A stretch of 46,038 bases of DNA from positions 1 through 46,038 of the forward strand of contig DASSKC010000153.1 of the NCBI GenBank assembly GCA_035690885.1, written 5' to 3'. Numbering within the stretch: position 1 is the first letter of the stretch; every line of letters starts with the position of its first letter. The DNA is from Oleiagrimonas sp035690885 (GTDB taxonomy: Bacteria > Pseudomonadota > Gammaproteobacteria > Xanthomonadales > Rhodanobacteraceae). The notes below the pieces were generated by a model that made no database searches, was not told the DNA's origin, and saw only the letters and a program-made list of their open reading frames with translations. Positions 7,386 to 15,626 of this stretch are shown here, piece after piece. A program made the position numbers and the translations under genes.

Positions 7386-9533
7386 ATGAGCACGCTACGC
7401 AAAAGCGCCATGAACCACGATGCCGCCGCCATCGAGCTGCAACCCGCCTCGCACGACATCTGGGACAAAAAGTATCGCCTGAAAACCAAGCAGGGCGAAC
7501 CGGTGGATGTCACGGTCGACGACACCTGGAAGCGCGTGGCGCGCGCGTTGGCCGACGTGGAGGCCACGCCCGAGCTGAAAAAGGCATGGTACGAGCGCTT
7601 TCTGTGGGCCCTGCGGCGCGGCGCCATTCCGGCCGGCCGCATCACTTCCAACGCCGGCGCGCAGGCGCACAAGCCCAAGACCAGCACCATCAACTGCACG
7701 GTCTCGGGCACCATCACCGATTCCATGGACGACATCCTGGAAAAGGTCCATGCGGCGGGGCTGACGCTCAAGGCCGGCTGCGGCATCGGCTACGAGTTCT
7801 CCACGCTGCGCCCGCGTGGCGCCTACGTGTCCGGCGCCGGCGCCTACACCTCCGGGCCGCTGTCGTTCATGGATATCTACGACAAGATGTGCTTCACCGT
7901 CAGCTCCGCCGGTGGCCGCCGCGGCGCGCAGATGGGCACCTTCGATGTGGCCCATCCGGACGTGCGCGAATTCATCCGTGCCAAGCGCGAGGACGGTCGT
8001 CTGCGCCAGTTCAACCTGAGCCTGCTGATCACCGACGGTTTCATGCAGGCGGTGCAAGACGATGCCGACTGGCCGCTGGTGTTTCCGGTCCACATCAAGG
8101 AGCAGGACGAAGTCGACCTGACCGACGCCGACGCCGTGATCTGGCGCGAATGGCCGACCCGCGACGAATACGTCACCCGCGAGGACGGCCTGGTCGCCTG
8201 CAAGGTCTACAACCGCATCAAGGCCCGCCATCTGTGGGACATGATCATGACCTCGACGTACGACTACGCCGAGCCGGGCTTCATCCTCATCGACCGCGTC
8301 AACGAGATGAACAACAACTGGTGGTGCGAACACATCCGCGCGACCAACCCTTGTGGTGAGCAACCACTTCCGCCATACGGCTCGTGCCTGCTCGGTTCGG
8401 TCAATCTGACCACCTTCGTGCGCGATCCGTTCGGGCCCAAGGCGCGCTTCGACATGGACGAGTTCCGCGAGGTGGTGAAGGTGTTCACGCGCATGCTCGA
8501 CAACGTGGTCGACATCAACGGCCTGCCGCTCGAGCAACAGCGCGAGGAGATCGAGAACAAGCGTCGCCATGGCATGGGCTTCCTGGGCCTGGGCTCGACG
8601 CTGGCCATGCTCAAGAAGCGCTACGGCTCGGCCGAAGCGGTCGCGTTTGCCGAAGACGTCTCGCGCGAGATGGCGGTGGCCGGCTGGGAAGTGGCGCTGG
8701 AACTGGCCGACGAAAAGGGCGCCGCACCGGTGCTGGCGCGCGACTACGAAGTGACCGCCGAAATGCTGCGCAAGCGACCGGAAATGGCGGCGGACGGCTG
8801 GAAGCTCGGCGACACCATCGCCGGGCGCGTGCTGCACGCCAAATATTCACGCTACATGCAGCGCGTCGGCGAGGTGGCGCCCGAGCTGGTGGAGAAACTG
8901 GCCGCAAGCGGCGCGCGCTTCACCCATCACACCTCGATCGCGCCCACCGGCACCATCTCGCTGTCGCTGGCCAACAACGTCAGCAACGGCATCGAGCCGA
9001 GCTTCGCGCACCAGTACTCGCGCAACATCATCCGCGAGGGCCGCAAGACCAAGGAAAAGGTCGACGTGCTGAGCTTCGAACTGCTGGCCTACCGCGCCTG
9101 GATCAATGCCGAAGCCGCGCCGTTCACCGAAGAAGCGGGCAAGAAGCTGCCCGACTACTTCGTGGCCGCCGACAACATCACCCCGACCGAGCATGTCGAC
9201 ATGCAGGCGGCAGCGCAGAAGTGGGTCGACTCGTCCATCTCCAAGACCGCCAACGTGCCCACCGAGTATCCGTACGAGGACTTCAAGGACATCTACATGC
9301 ACGCCTACAAGGCGGGCCTGAAGGGTTGCACCACGTTCCGCTTCAACCCCGAGGCGTTCCAGGGCGTGCTGGTCAAGGAGTCCGACCTGGAAAACACGCG
9401 TTACCAGTTCGAGCTTGAAGACGGCAGCATGGTCGAGGTCAAGGGCAACGACCAGATCGAGTACGACGGCGAAACCCATACCGCGGCCAACCTCTTCGAT
9501 GCCTTGAAAGAAGGCTATTACGGCAAATTCTGA
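7386..9533 (+). CDS. nrdJa: Adenosylcobalamin-dependent (class II) ribonucleotide reductase, catalytic subunit NrdJa
   Basis: This enzyme reduces ribonucleotides to deoxyribonucleotides using a radical generated from adenosylcobalamin, and works with or without oxygen. The 715-residue product shows the class II core: TSTINCTVSG with redox cysteine C104, a finger-loop motif NPCGE at 321-325 with the probable thiyl-radical cysteine C323, and the late motif APTGTISLSLANNVSNGIEPSF. It lacks the C-terminal Cys-rich region of one-piece NrdJ, which is encoded by the next gene. This is the split arrangement known from Pseudomonas aeruginosa. The start has GAAAGGA at good spacing. Upstream NrdR boxes suggest control by nucleotide supply. 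The adenosyltransferase at 30820-31383 could supply the cofactor. Confidence 0.95.
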   Translation: MSTLRKSAMNHDAAAIELQPASHDIWDKKYRLKTKQGEPVDVTVDDTWKRVARALADVEATPELKKAWYERFLWALRRGAIPAGRITSNAGAQAHKPKTSTINCTVSGTITDSMDDILEKVHAAGLTLKAGCGIGYEFSTLRPRGAYVSGAGAYTSGPLSFMDIYDKMCFTVSSAGGRRGAQMGTFDVAHPDVREFIRAKREDGRLRQFNLSLLITDGFMQAVQDDADWPLVFPVHIKEQDEVDLTDADAVIWREWPTRDEYVTREDGLVACKVYNRIKARHLWDMIMTSTYDYAEPGFILIDRVNEMNNNWWCEHIRATNPCGEQPLPPYGSCLLGSVNLTTFVRDPFGPKARFDMDEFREVVKVFTRMLDNVVDINGLPLEQQREEIENKRRHGMGFLGLGSTLAMLKKRYGSAEAVAFAEDVSREMAVAGWEVALELADEKGAAPVLARDYEVTAEMLRKRPEMAADGWKLGDTIAGRVLHAKYSRYMQRVGEVAPELVEKLAASGARFTHHTSIAPTGTISLSLANNVSNGIEPSFAHQYSRNIIREGRKTKEKVDVLSFELLAYRAWINAEAAPFTEEAGKKLPDYFVAADNITPTEHVDMQAAAQKWVDSSISKTANVPTEYPYEDFKDIYMHAYKAGLKGCTTFRFNPEAFQGVLVKESDLENTRYQFELEDGSMVEVKGNDQIEYDGETHTAANLFDALKEGYYGKF

Positions 9534-9565
9534 CCCCGCCGTCGCACCCCATTCGAGCAAACCAC

Positions 9566-10303
9566 ATGACCATCAAGATCGAAAAGAAGATCAAGGACTT
9601 CCACGTCATCAAGCCGGAAGCCGAAAAGGCGCCCGCGAAGTCCGACGCCAAACCAGCCGCCAAGCCGGCGGCCGAGGTCATCCAGATGACCGAGGCGCTG
9701 GAGCGTCCGCAGACGCTGGTCGGCGCCACCTACAAGATCAAGTCGCCGCTGTTCGAGCATGCGTTGTACGTGACCATCAACGACATCGTGCTCAACAAGG
9801 ACACCGAACACGAGCAGCGTCGCCCGTTCGAGATCTTCATCAACTCCAAGAACATGGACCACTTCCAGTGGATCGTGGCGTTGACCCGCATCATGAGCGC
9901 GGTGTTCCGCAAGGGCGGCGACGTCACCTTCCTGGTCGAGGAAATGAAGGCCGTGTTCGATCCGCGCGGCGGCTACTTCAAAGCCGGCGGTGTGTACATG
10001 CCATCGATCGTGGCCGAGATCGGCGCCGTGGTCGAGCAGCACATGAAATTCATCGGCCTGATCAAGGACCCGGAAATGAGCGAGTCGCAAAAAGCGCTCA
10101 TCGCCGAAAAGCGCGCCGCCTACGAGGCCCGCCAGGCCGACACGACCGCCAGGACCGAAGCCGCGCCCTCCGATGCCGACACCGAAGCCCAGGGCGACTT
10201 CCCGTCCACGGCCGTCATGTGCAACAAATGCAATACCAAGGCCCTGGTGTTGATGGACGGTTGCCAAACGTGCCTGAACTGCGGTTACAGCAAGTGCGGG
10301 TGA
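9566..10303 (+). CDS. nrdJb: Class II ribonucleotide reductase accessory subunit NrdJb
   Basis: The 245-residue product corresponds to the C-terminal part of one-piece NrdJ. Its N-terminal 45 residues are rich in Lys, Ala and Pro and look like a flexible tether. A conserved domain follows at about residues 50-190 (TLVGATYKIKSPLFEHALYV onward). The C-terminus has six cysteines at 219, 222, 233, 236, 239 and 244, in CxxC pairs. These may bind zinc and relay electrons from thioredoxin to the active site of NrdJa. It starts 32 bp after nrdJa and is surely in the same operon. P. aeruginosa needs both subunits for activity, and I expect the same here. Confidence 0.92.
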   Translation: MTIKIEKKIKDFHVIKPEAEKAPAKSDAKPAAKPAAEVIQMTEALERPQTLVGATYKIKSPLFEHALYVTINDIVLNKDTEHEQRRPFEIFINSKNMDHFQWIVALTRIMSAVFRKGGDVTFLVEEMKAVFDPRGGYFKAGGVYMPSIVAEIGAVVEQHMKFIGLIKDPEMSESQKALIAEKRAAYEARQADTTARTEAAPSDADTEAQGDFPSTAVMCNKCNTKALVLMDGCQTCLNCGYSKCG

Positions 10304-10389
10304 GTCGATAGTCGGGACGTTGTCATTCCCGCCAACATGCTGGTCGTTGCGGTCGGTGCGTTTCCGGTCGGCAACGCGTGCCGGGTCGA

Positions 10390-10587
10390 TCAGCGATTTC
10401 GATTGAAGAACGCGATCACGGCGCCGATGACGAGGCCGATGAAGGCGAATGCAATGATCTGGTTCCAGTCCAGCCCGCCCTCGTGGGTGGGCTCGGCGGC
10501 GACCGCTTGCAGTGGCGTGAGCAGGCAAGTCACGACGATAGTGCGGACGGCTCCGGTTGTTGCGGGTTGGCGTTTGTTGATCGACAT
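10390..10587 (-). CDS. Small membrane protein, unknown function
   Basis: The 65-residue product has a hydrophobic N-terminal stretch that may be a signal peptide (about 15-32, ending AVAA) and a C-terminal transmembrane helix (about 45-61, rich in Ile, Ala and Phe), ending FFNRNR. The ATG lies two bases after the TGA of the DUF3228 gene, a spacing typical of translational coupling. An upstream in-frame ATG at 10608 would overlap that gene and is less likely. I do not recognise the family. It may be a single-pass inner-membrane protein made together with the DUF3228 protein. Confidence 0.6.
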   Translation of the reverse strand: MSINKRQPATTGAVRTIVVTCLLTPLQAVAAEPTHEGGLDWNQIIAFAFIGLVIGAVIAFFNRNR

Positions 10588-10588
10588 G

Positions 10589-11146
10589 TCAGCCCCGCCA
10601 GTTCGCATGACATGACCAGAAGGCGATGCTGTCGCGGTAGGCGTCGCGGTCGATCGGCACGCCCGAGCCGCCGTCTTCGACGCCCAGCGCGTTGCGCATC
10701 ATGGTAATCGGTGCCATCGGGATTTCCGTCGGCTCGCTGGTGTACAGGCAGCCGACCACGCCCCAGTCGGCGTCGATGGGCGAGCCTTCCTTTGCCAGCT
10801 GTTCGCGGCTGTAGAGGATCACCAGCAGGTAGTCGGCCACCGGGGGCTCCACGCCTTCGAACCAGCGCACCAGGACCGGCAGTTCGGCCGTGGAACGTGC
10901 CTCGTACGTCGAGTGCAATTGATGTCGGTTGGCATCGGTGATGGGAATGGCCGTCAGGCGCGTCGAGGTCCAGTTGCGGTGTACATGCAGTTTGCAGAAC
11001 GGTGCGTAACCGTCGAGCACGGCAACAGGTTCGTGCGCGTTGATATGGCGCTCGAAGGCTTCGGCGGTCACGTCCTGGATGGCATTCGCGCGCGGACTGC
11101 GTGGAAACAGGCGGGTGCGGGCAAAGGGTGTGAGCTTGATGGACAT
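10589..11146 (-). CDS. DUF3228 family protein
   Basis: The 185-residue soluble product matches DUF3228 as I remember it: an opening SIKLTPFARTRLFPR, a central DGYAPFCKLHVHRNWT, VVGCLYTSEPTEIPMAPITM, and a Trp-containing C-terminus. No function is established. The reading frame stays open for 94 codons upstream, but that part overlaps the opposite-strand CPXCG gene and has no family likeness, so I start at ATG 11146. There is no strong ribosome-binding site at this start. The 65-residue membrane protein follows immediately. Confidence 0.8.
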   Translation of the reverse strand: MSIKLTPFARTRLFPRSPRANAIQDVTAEAFERHINAHEPVAVLDGYAPFCKLHVHRNWTSTRLTAIPITDANRHQLHSTYEARSTAELPVLVRWFEGVEPPVADYLLVILYSREQLAKEGSPIDADWGVVGCLYTSEPTEIPMAPITMMRNALGVEDGGSGVPIDRDAYRDSIAFWSCHANWRG

Positions 11147-11326
11147 GGGCGGGCCGCAGTCTGGGGTCGGAACAAGGAACGCGCGTGGCGCATCCGTGAA
11201 TGGGGCCATTGTGCCATTGACGGTGATGTGGTCGGCCGGGCGGCGGATGGCGCGTTGCCGCACTACGTTCCTGGTCATGGCGCCATCGGTTGAGGTGTGC
11301 CGGTCCGCGTGCCAACATTCGACATC

Positions 11327-11512
11327 ATGTTGGATACCGCCGTTGTCACCTGTCCGTATTGCGGCGAAGCGATCGAGTTGCTGATTGATGCTTCTGCCGG
11401 GGACCAGTCGTATGTCGAGGATTGCCACGTCTGCTGCCAGCCGATGGAAGTCGCGGTGACGGTGGCTGTCGACGGTGGCGTCAACGTCAGCGTGCGTGCC
11501 GACGACGCCTGA
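11327..11512 (+). CDS. CPXCG-motif cysteine-rich protein
   Basis: The 61-residue product has two cysteine pairs, CPYCGE near the N-terminus and CHVCC about 24 residues later, as in the small CPXCG family. These pairs probably bind zinc. Similar small proteins are widespread in Gammaproteobacteria and no function is proven. A GTG at 11297 could add ten residues, but family members begin close to the first cysteine pair, so I use the ATG at 11327. It is divergent from the DUF3228 gene and followed after 25 bp by a membrane protein gene on the same strand. Confidence 0.85.
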   Translation: MLDTAVVTCPYCGEAIELLIDASAGDQSYVEDCHVCCQPMEVAVTVAVDGGVNVSVRADDA

Positions 11513-11537
11513 ATGGCTTGCCCGGGAAACTGTTTCG

Positions 11538-11918
11538 ATGAATCTGTCGTTCTTGCCGTTCGGTCCTCTCGGCGTGTTGTTGGCTGCCCTGATATCACTG
11601 GTTGCCGGCGTGCTGGCGCTGGGCCTTTTTCACGCCTGGGGGCGGCGTCATCACTGGACCCACGCCGGTGAGATCGGTTGGGCCTGGCTGGTCACGATGG
11701 CGGCCACGGCCAGCATCGATGTCTGGCACCTGCTGCATCTGGGCATGGTGCCGATGCAGTCGCCCGTCGTCATCGCCCGCGTACTGGACACGATTCACGA
11801 TCCGGAGATGCTGGGCACGCGCGTGGTGTGCGAGTTCATCGGAGCGGCTGCCGGCGTGATGCTGGGTTGGCTGGTCTGGACCGGCGCCTGGCGTGCGTCG
11901 CGTCGACCGGAGCCCTGA
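11538..11918 (+). CDS. Integral membrane protein, unknown function
   Basis: The 126-residue product has three or four hydrophobic helices: about 8-30, 45-65 and 98-118, with a possible fourth. It contains HDPEMLGTRVVCEFIGAA between helices. I do not recognise a named family. The longer frame from 11475 overlaps the CPXCG gene and lacks hydrophobic character at its start, so ATG 11538 is preferred. It is probably co-transcribed with the CPXCG gene. Convergent to the DUF456 gene with only 9 bp between stops. Confidence 0.7.
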   Translation: MNLSFLPFGPLGVLLAALISLVAGVLALGLFHAWGRRHHWTHAGEIGWAWLVTMAATASIDVWHLLHLGMVPMQSPVVIARVLDTIHDPEMLGTRVVCEFIGAAAGVMLGWLVWTGAWRASRRPEP

Positions 11919-11927
11919 TTGGCGGGT

Positions 11928-12416
11928 TCAGAACAGCCACGCCAGCCCCCACGCGCCGATCATCATGAACGACAGCACCAGCTTGGCCAGCGTGCCCAGC
12001 AACATGCCGATCCAGGTGCCGATGCTGACATGGGTCGAGCGCAGCACGCTGTTGCCGTTCATCAGCTCGCCGGCCAGTGCACCCAGGAACGGGCCGATGA
12101 TGATCCCGATGATGCCGAAGAACATGCCGATGATGGTGCCGAAAAACGCACCCCAGATGGCCATGTGACTGGCGCCGACGCGTTTGGCGCCGAGCGCGCC
12201 GGCGATGAAATCCAGGGCCATGGCGATGATGCCGAGGACCGCGATGATGATCAGCGTCCACAGTCCGGCGTGCTGGTAGTTGTCGGCCCAGGAGGCAATC
12301 CACAGGCCGCCGAAGATCATCGGAATGCCAGGCAGGATCGGCAGGATCGAACCGGCCAGGCCGCCCAGCACCAGGATGGCGGCGACGATGTACAAGACGA
12401 TGTCGATGTAAGGCAT
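11928..12416 (-). CDS. DUF456 family membrane protein
   Basis: The 162-residue product is almost entirely hydrophobic. It opens with LAGSILPILPGIPMIFGGLW, the Pro/Gly-rich signature of DUF456. It then has glycine-rich helical hairpins such as AFFGTIIGMFFGIIGIIIGP, which suggest helix packing through glycine zippers. The role of the family is unknown. The start at 12416 has GGGGCG nearby; a start five codons earlier is possible. A REP-like element separates it from fpr on the same strand and could uncouple their expression. Confidence 0.85.
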   Translation of the reverse strand: MPYIDIVLYIVAAILVLGGLAGSILPILPGIPMIFGGLWIASWADNYQHAGLWTLIIIAVLGIIAMALDFIAGALGAKRVGASHMAIWGAFFGTIIGMFFGIIGIIIGPFLGALAGELMNGNSVLRSTHVSIGTWIGMLLGTLAKLVLSFMMIGAWGLAWLF

Positions 12417-12460
12417 GGTCGCGCCCCGCAAGTGAATCTGTGGCAGCGTCGTGGCTGCAT

Positions 12461-12547
12461 TGTAGGAGTGGCGGAAGCCGCGATGAGGTAACGCAGCAAG
12501 GCATCAACTGTACCGACACGCCCCTCGCGGCTTCCGCCGCTCCTACA
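12461..12547. repeat. REP-like inverted pair, TGTAGGAG family
   Basis: Two near-identical arms face each other. The left arm is TGTAGGAGTGGCGGAAGCCG with CGATGAGG after it. The right arm is the complement of TGTAGGAGCGGCGGAAGCCG with CGAGGGG after it. About 30 bp separate them. Each arm can also fold by itself through GGC/GCC. This resembles the GTAGGAGCGGC repetitive extragenic palindromes of Pseudomonas and Xanthomonadales, and differs from the GTAGGTCGGGTT family in this window. It fills the fpr-DUF456 gap and may stabilise or end the fpr transcript. Confidence 0.88.
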
Positions 12548-12559
12548 CAATACAGCGTC

Positions 12560-13336
12560 TTATCGGTCCACGAACGCCCGCTCGATCACGTAGTCGCCCT
12601 GCTGGCGCGTGCGTGGCGAAACCTGGAAACCACGGCCATCGAGCAAGGCGCTGGTATCGGCCAGCATGCCGGCGCCGCCACACAGCATGACGCGGTCGGT
12701 GGCCGGGTCCAGCGGCGGCATGCCGGTGGTTTGCGCCAGCATGCCGTCGACGATGGCATCGGTGATGCGGCCGCGGTTGGCGAACGGTTCGCGGGTGACC
12801 GTCGGGTAATAAATGAGCTTGTCGCGAACCATGTCGCCGAGATATTCGTGCCGTGGAAGCTCGTTGGTGAGGTAATCGGCATAGGCCAGGTCGCTGGCGT
12901 GGCGCACACCGTGGCACAAGATCACCTTGTCGAAGCGCTCGTAGGTGTCCGGATCGCGCACGATGCTCAGGAACGGTGCCAGACCGGTGCCGGTGGCCAG
13001 CAGGTACAGGTGCTTGCCGGGCTTGAGATCGCCCAGTGTCAGCGTGCCCGTGGGCTTGCGGCTGACCAGGATGTCGTCGCCGACGTGCAGGTGTTGCAGA
13101 CGCGAGGTCAGCGGGCCGTCGGGCACCTTGACCGACAGGAATTCCAGGTGTTCCGCGTAATGCGCGCTGGCGATCGAGTAGGCGCGCATCAGCGGCTTGT
13201 CATCCACGCGCAGGCCGATCATCACGAAGTGACCGCTGTCGAAGCGCAGGCCGGAGCTGCGCGTGGTGCGGAAGCTGAAGAGTTTGTCGTTCCAGTGATG
13301 CACGTCGAGGACGCGCTCGGTGACCAGATCAACCAT
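12560..13336 (-). CDS. fpr: Ferredoxin/flavodoxin--NADP+ reductase
   Basis: Fpr moves electrons between NADPH and ferredoxin or flavodoxin through FAD, and takes part in oxidative-stress defence and iron-sulfur metabolism. The 258-residue product has the FAD-binding motif RAYSIAS (about 51-57), the NADP-binding segment ATGTGLAPFLS (about 114-124), CGGAGML near residue 222, and the typical bacterial C-terminus ERAFVDR. Its length fits the short bacterial Fpr class. It is divergent from dusA across 92 bp. That gap contains a perfect 12-bp palindrome, ACGGCATGCCGT, at 13368-13379. Confidence 0.93.
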   Translation of the reverse strand: MVDLVTERVLDVHHWNDKLFSFRTTRSSGLRFDSGHFVMIGLRVDDKPLMRAYSIASAHYAEHLEFLSVKVPDGPLTSRLQHLHVGDDILVSRKPTGTLTLGDLKPGKHLYLLATGTGLAPFLSIVRDPDTYERFDKVILCHGVRHASDLAYADYLTNELPRHEYLGDMVRDKLIYYPTVTREPFANRGRITDAIVDGMLAQTTGMPPLDPATDRVMLCGGAGMLADTSALLDGRGFQVSPRTRQQGDYVIERAFVDR

Positions 13337-13428
13337 GGGGACATTTCACGTGGAGTGGAGGGGCGCAACGGCATGCCGTCGGGAAGCATGCTGTATCATG
13401 TACGGTTCGCATACAGCCGCGCCGGATC

Positions 13429-14475
<1,047 letters not shown>

Positions 14476-14559
14476 GCCATTGTTTTGCGCTCACTCGTTC
14501 AGGTTCAGCACGAATTCAAGCCATACCCGCATCATGCATGTATGCATAAGTGGCATGAC

Positions 14560-14874
14560 ATGCGGGCGTTGACGCGCACGTTGCTGGCGATTTGCCTGCC
14601 ATGGCTGGCTGCCGTGGCATTGGCGGCGACGCCGGCTCGGGTCGATACGGTTGCCGCGTCGTCGTCATCGGTCATTACGGCTGCGCCGGGGATCACGCTG
14701 GAGCAGGCCGTGGCCAAGGTCCAGCAACGGACCCATGGCACGGTGCTCAGTGCGGCGTCGCGCAAATATGGTGACACGACCGAATACCGCATCAAGATTC
14801 TGACGCCGGACGGCCACGTCCGCGTCATCCCGGTGCGTTCGCGCCCATCCCGAAAACCCCAACACAAGCCCTAG
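14560..14874 (+). CDS. Small exported PepSY-domain protein upstream of phoPQ
   Basis: The 104-residue product has a signal peptide (about 1-23, ending ALAA) and a single PepSY-like domain (about 45-90: ITLEQAVAKVQQRTHG, then YRIKILTPDGHVRVIPV). PepSY domains are linked to inhibition of peptidases or to sensing at the cell surface. It ends 11 bp before the regulator gene and is probably the first gene of its operon, so it may be part of, or a target of, the PhoPQ response. Earlier in-frame ATGs at 14485 and 14542 give unconvincing N-termini. There is no strong ribosome-binding site at 14560. Confidence 0.75.
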   Translation: MRALTRTLLAICLPWLAAVALAATPARVDTVAASSSSVITAAPGITLEQAVAKVQQRTHGTVLSAASRKYGDTTEYRIKILTPDGHVRVIPVRSRPSRKPQHKP

Positions 14875-14885
14875 GAGAACGACTG

Positions 14886-15584
14886 ATGCGCATCCTGCTC
14901 GTTGAGGACGAGGCGCCGCTGCGCGAGACGCTGGCGGCCCGCTTGAAACGCGACGGTTTTGCCGTCGACGCGGCCCAGGACGGCGAGGAGGGCCTGTACC
15001 TTGGCCGTGAAGTGCCGTTCGATCTGGCCATCATCGACCTGGGCCTGCCCAAGATGTCGGGCATGGATCTGGTGCGCACCTTGCGCGAGGAAAAGCACAG
15101 CTACCCGATCCTGATCCTGACCGCGCGTTCGAGCTGGCAAGACAAGGTCGAGGGTCTCAAGCACGGTGCCGACGACTACCTGGTCAAGCCGTTCCATGTC
15201 GAAGAACTGCTGGCGCGCATCAATGCGTTGGTGCGTCGTGCCAGTGGCTGGTCCAAGCCGATTCTCGCCTGTGGTCCGATCCATCTGGACACCACCGCGC
15301 AGACCGTGACGGTGGAAGGCCGGCCGGTCGATCTGACCAGCTACGAGTACAAGGTGCTCGAGTACCTGATGATGCACGCCGGCGAGCTGGTCTCCAAGGC
15401 CGACTTGACCGAGCACATCTACCAGCAGGATTTCGACCGTGACTCGAACGTACTGGAGGTCTTCATCGGTCGCTTGCGCCGCAAACTCGATCCCGAGGGC
15501 GCGATCAAGCCGATCGAGACCGTGCGCGGCCGTGGCTACCGTTTTGCCATACCGCGCAACGAGATCGACGAGGATGAGGATTGA
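14886..15584 (+). CDS. phoP: PhoP-like OmpR-family response regulator
   Basis: The 232-residue product is a DNA-binding response regulator. The receiver domain (1-115) has acidic residues E7, D8 and E9, phosphoacceptor D51 in IIDLGLP, and K101 in VKPF. The winged-helix domain (about 128-224) ends with VRGRGYRFAIP. The sequence closely resembles Xanthomonas PhoP, which responds to low magnesium, calcium or antimicrobial peptides and controls envelope and virulence genes. AGGAGA precedes the ATG at good spacing. The partner kinase follows after 42 bp. The signal here is inferred from homologues. Confidence 0.9.
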   Translation: MRILLVEDEAPLRETLAARLKRDGFAVDAAQDGEEGLYLGREVPFDLAIIDLGLPKMSGMDLVRTLREEKHSYPILILTARSSWQDKVEGLKHGADDYLVKPFHVEELLARINALVRRASGWSKPILACGPIHLDTTAQTVTVEGRPVDLTSYEYKVLEYLMMHAGELVSKADLTEHIYQQDFDRDSNVLEVFIGRLRRKLDPEGAIKPIETVRGRGYRFAIPRNEIDEDED

Positions 15585-15626
15585 CCTGTACGTGGCATGT
15601 ATGCAGCAGGGGCTTGAATCGACGTG

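Noticed and set aside
9534..9565. Frameshift or sequencing error splitting a one-piece nrdJ
   Set aside because: nrdJa ends with a normal stop and nrdJb has its own start 32 bp later. The same split is known in Pseudomonas aeruginosa.
11147..11428. Long N-terminal extension of the DUF3228 protein
   Set aside because: It overlaps the CPXCG gene on the other strand and has no similarity to the family; known members begin near SIKLTPFAR.
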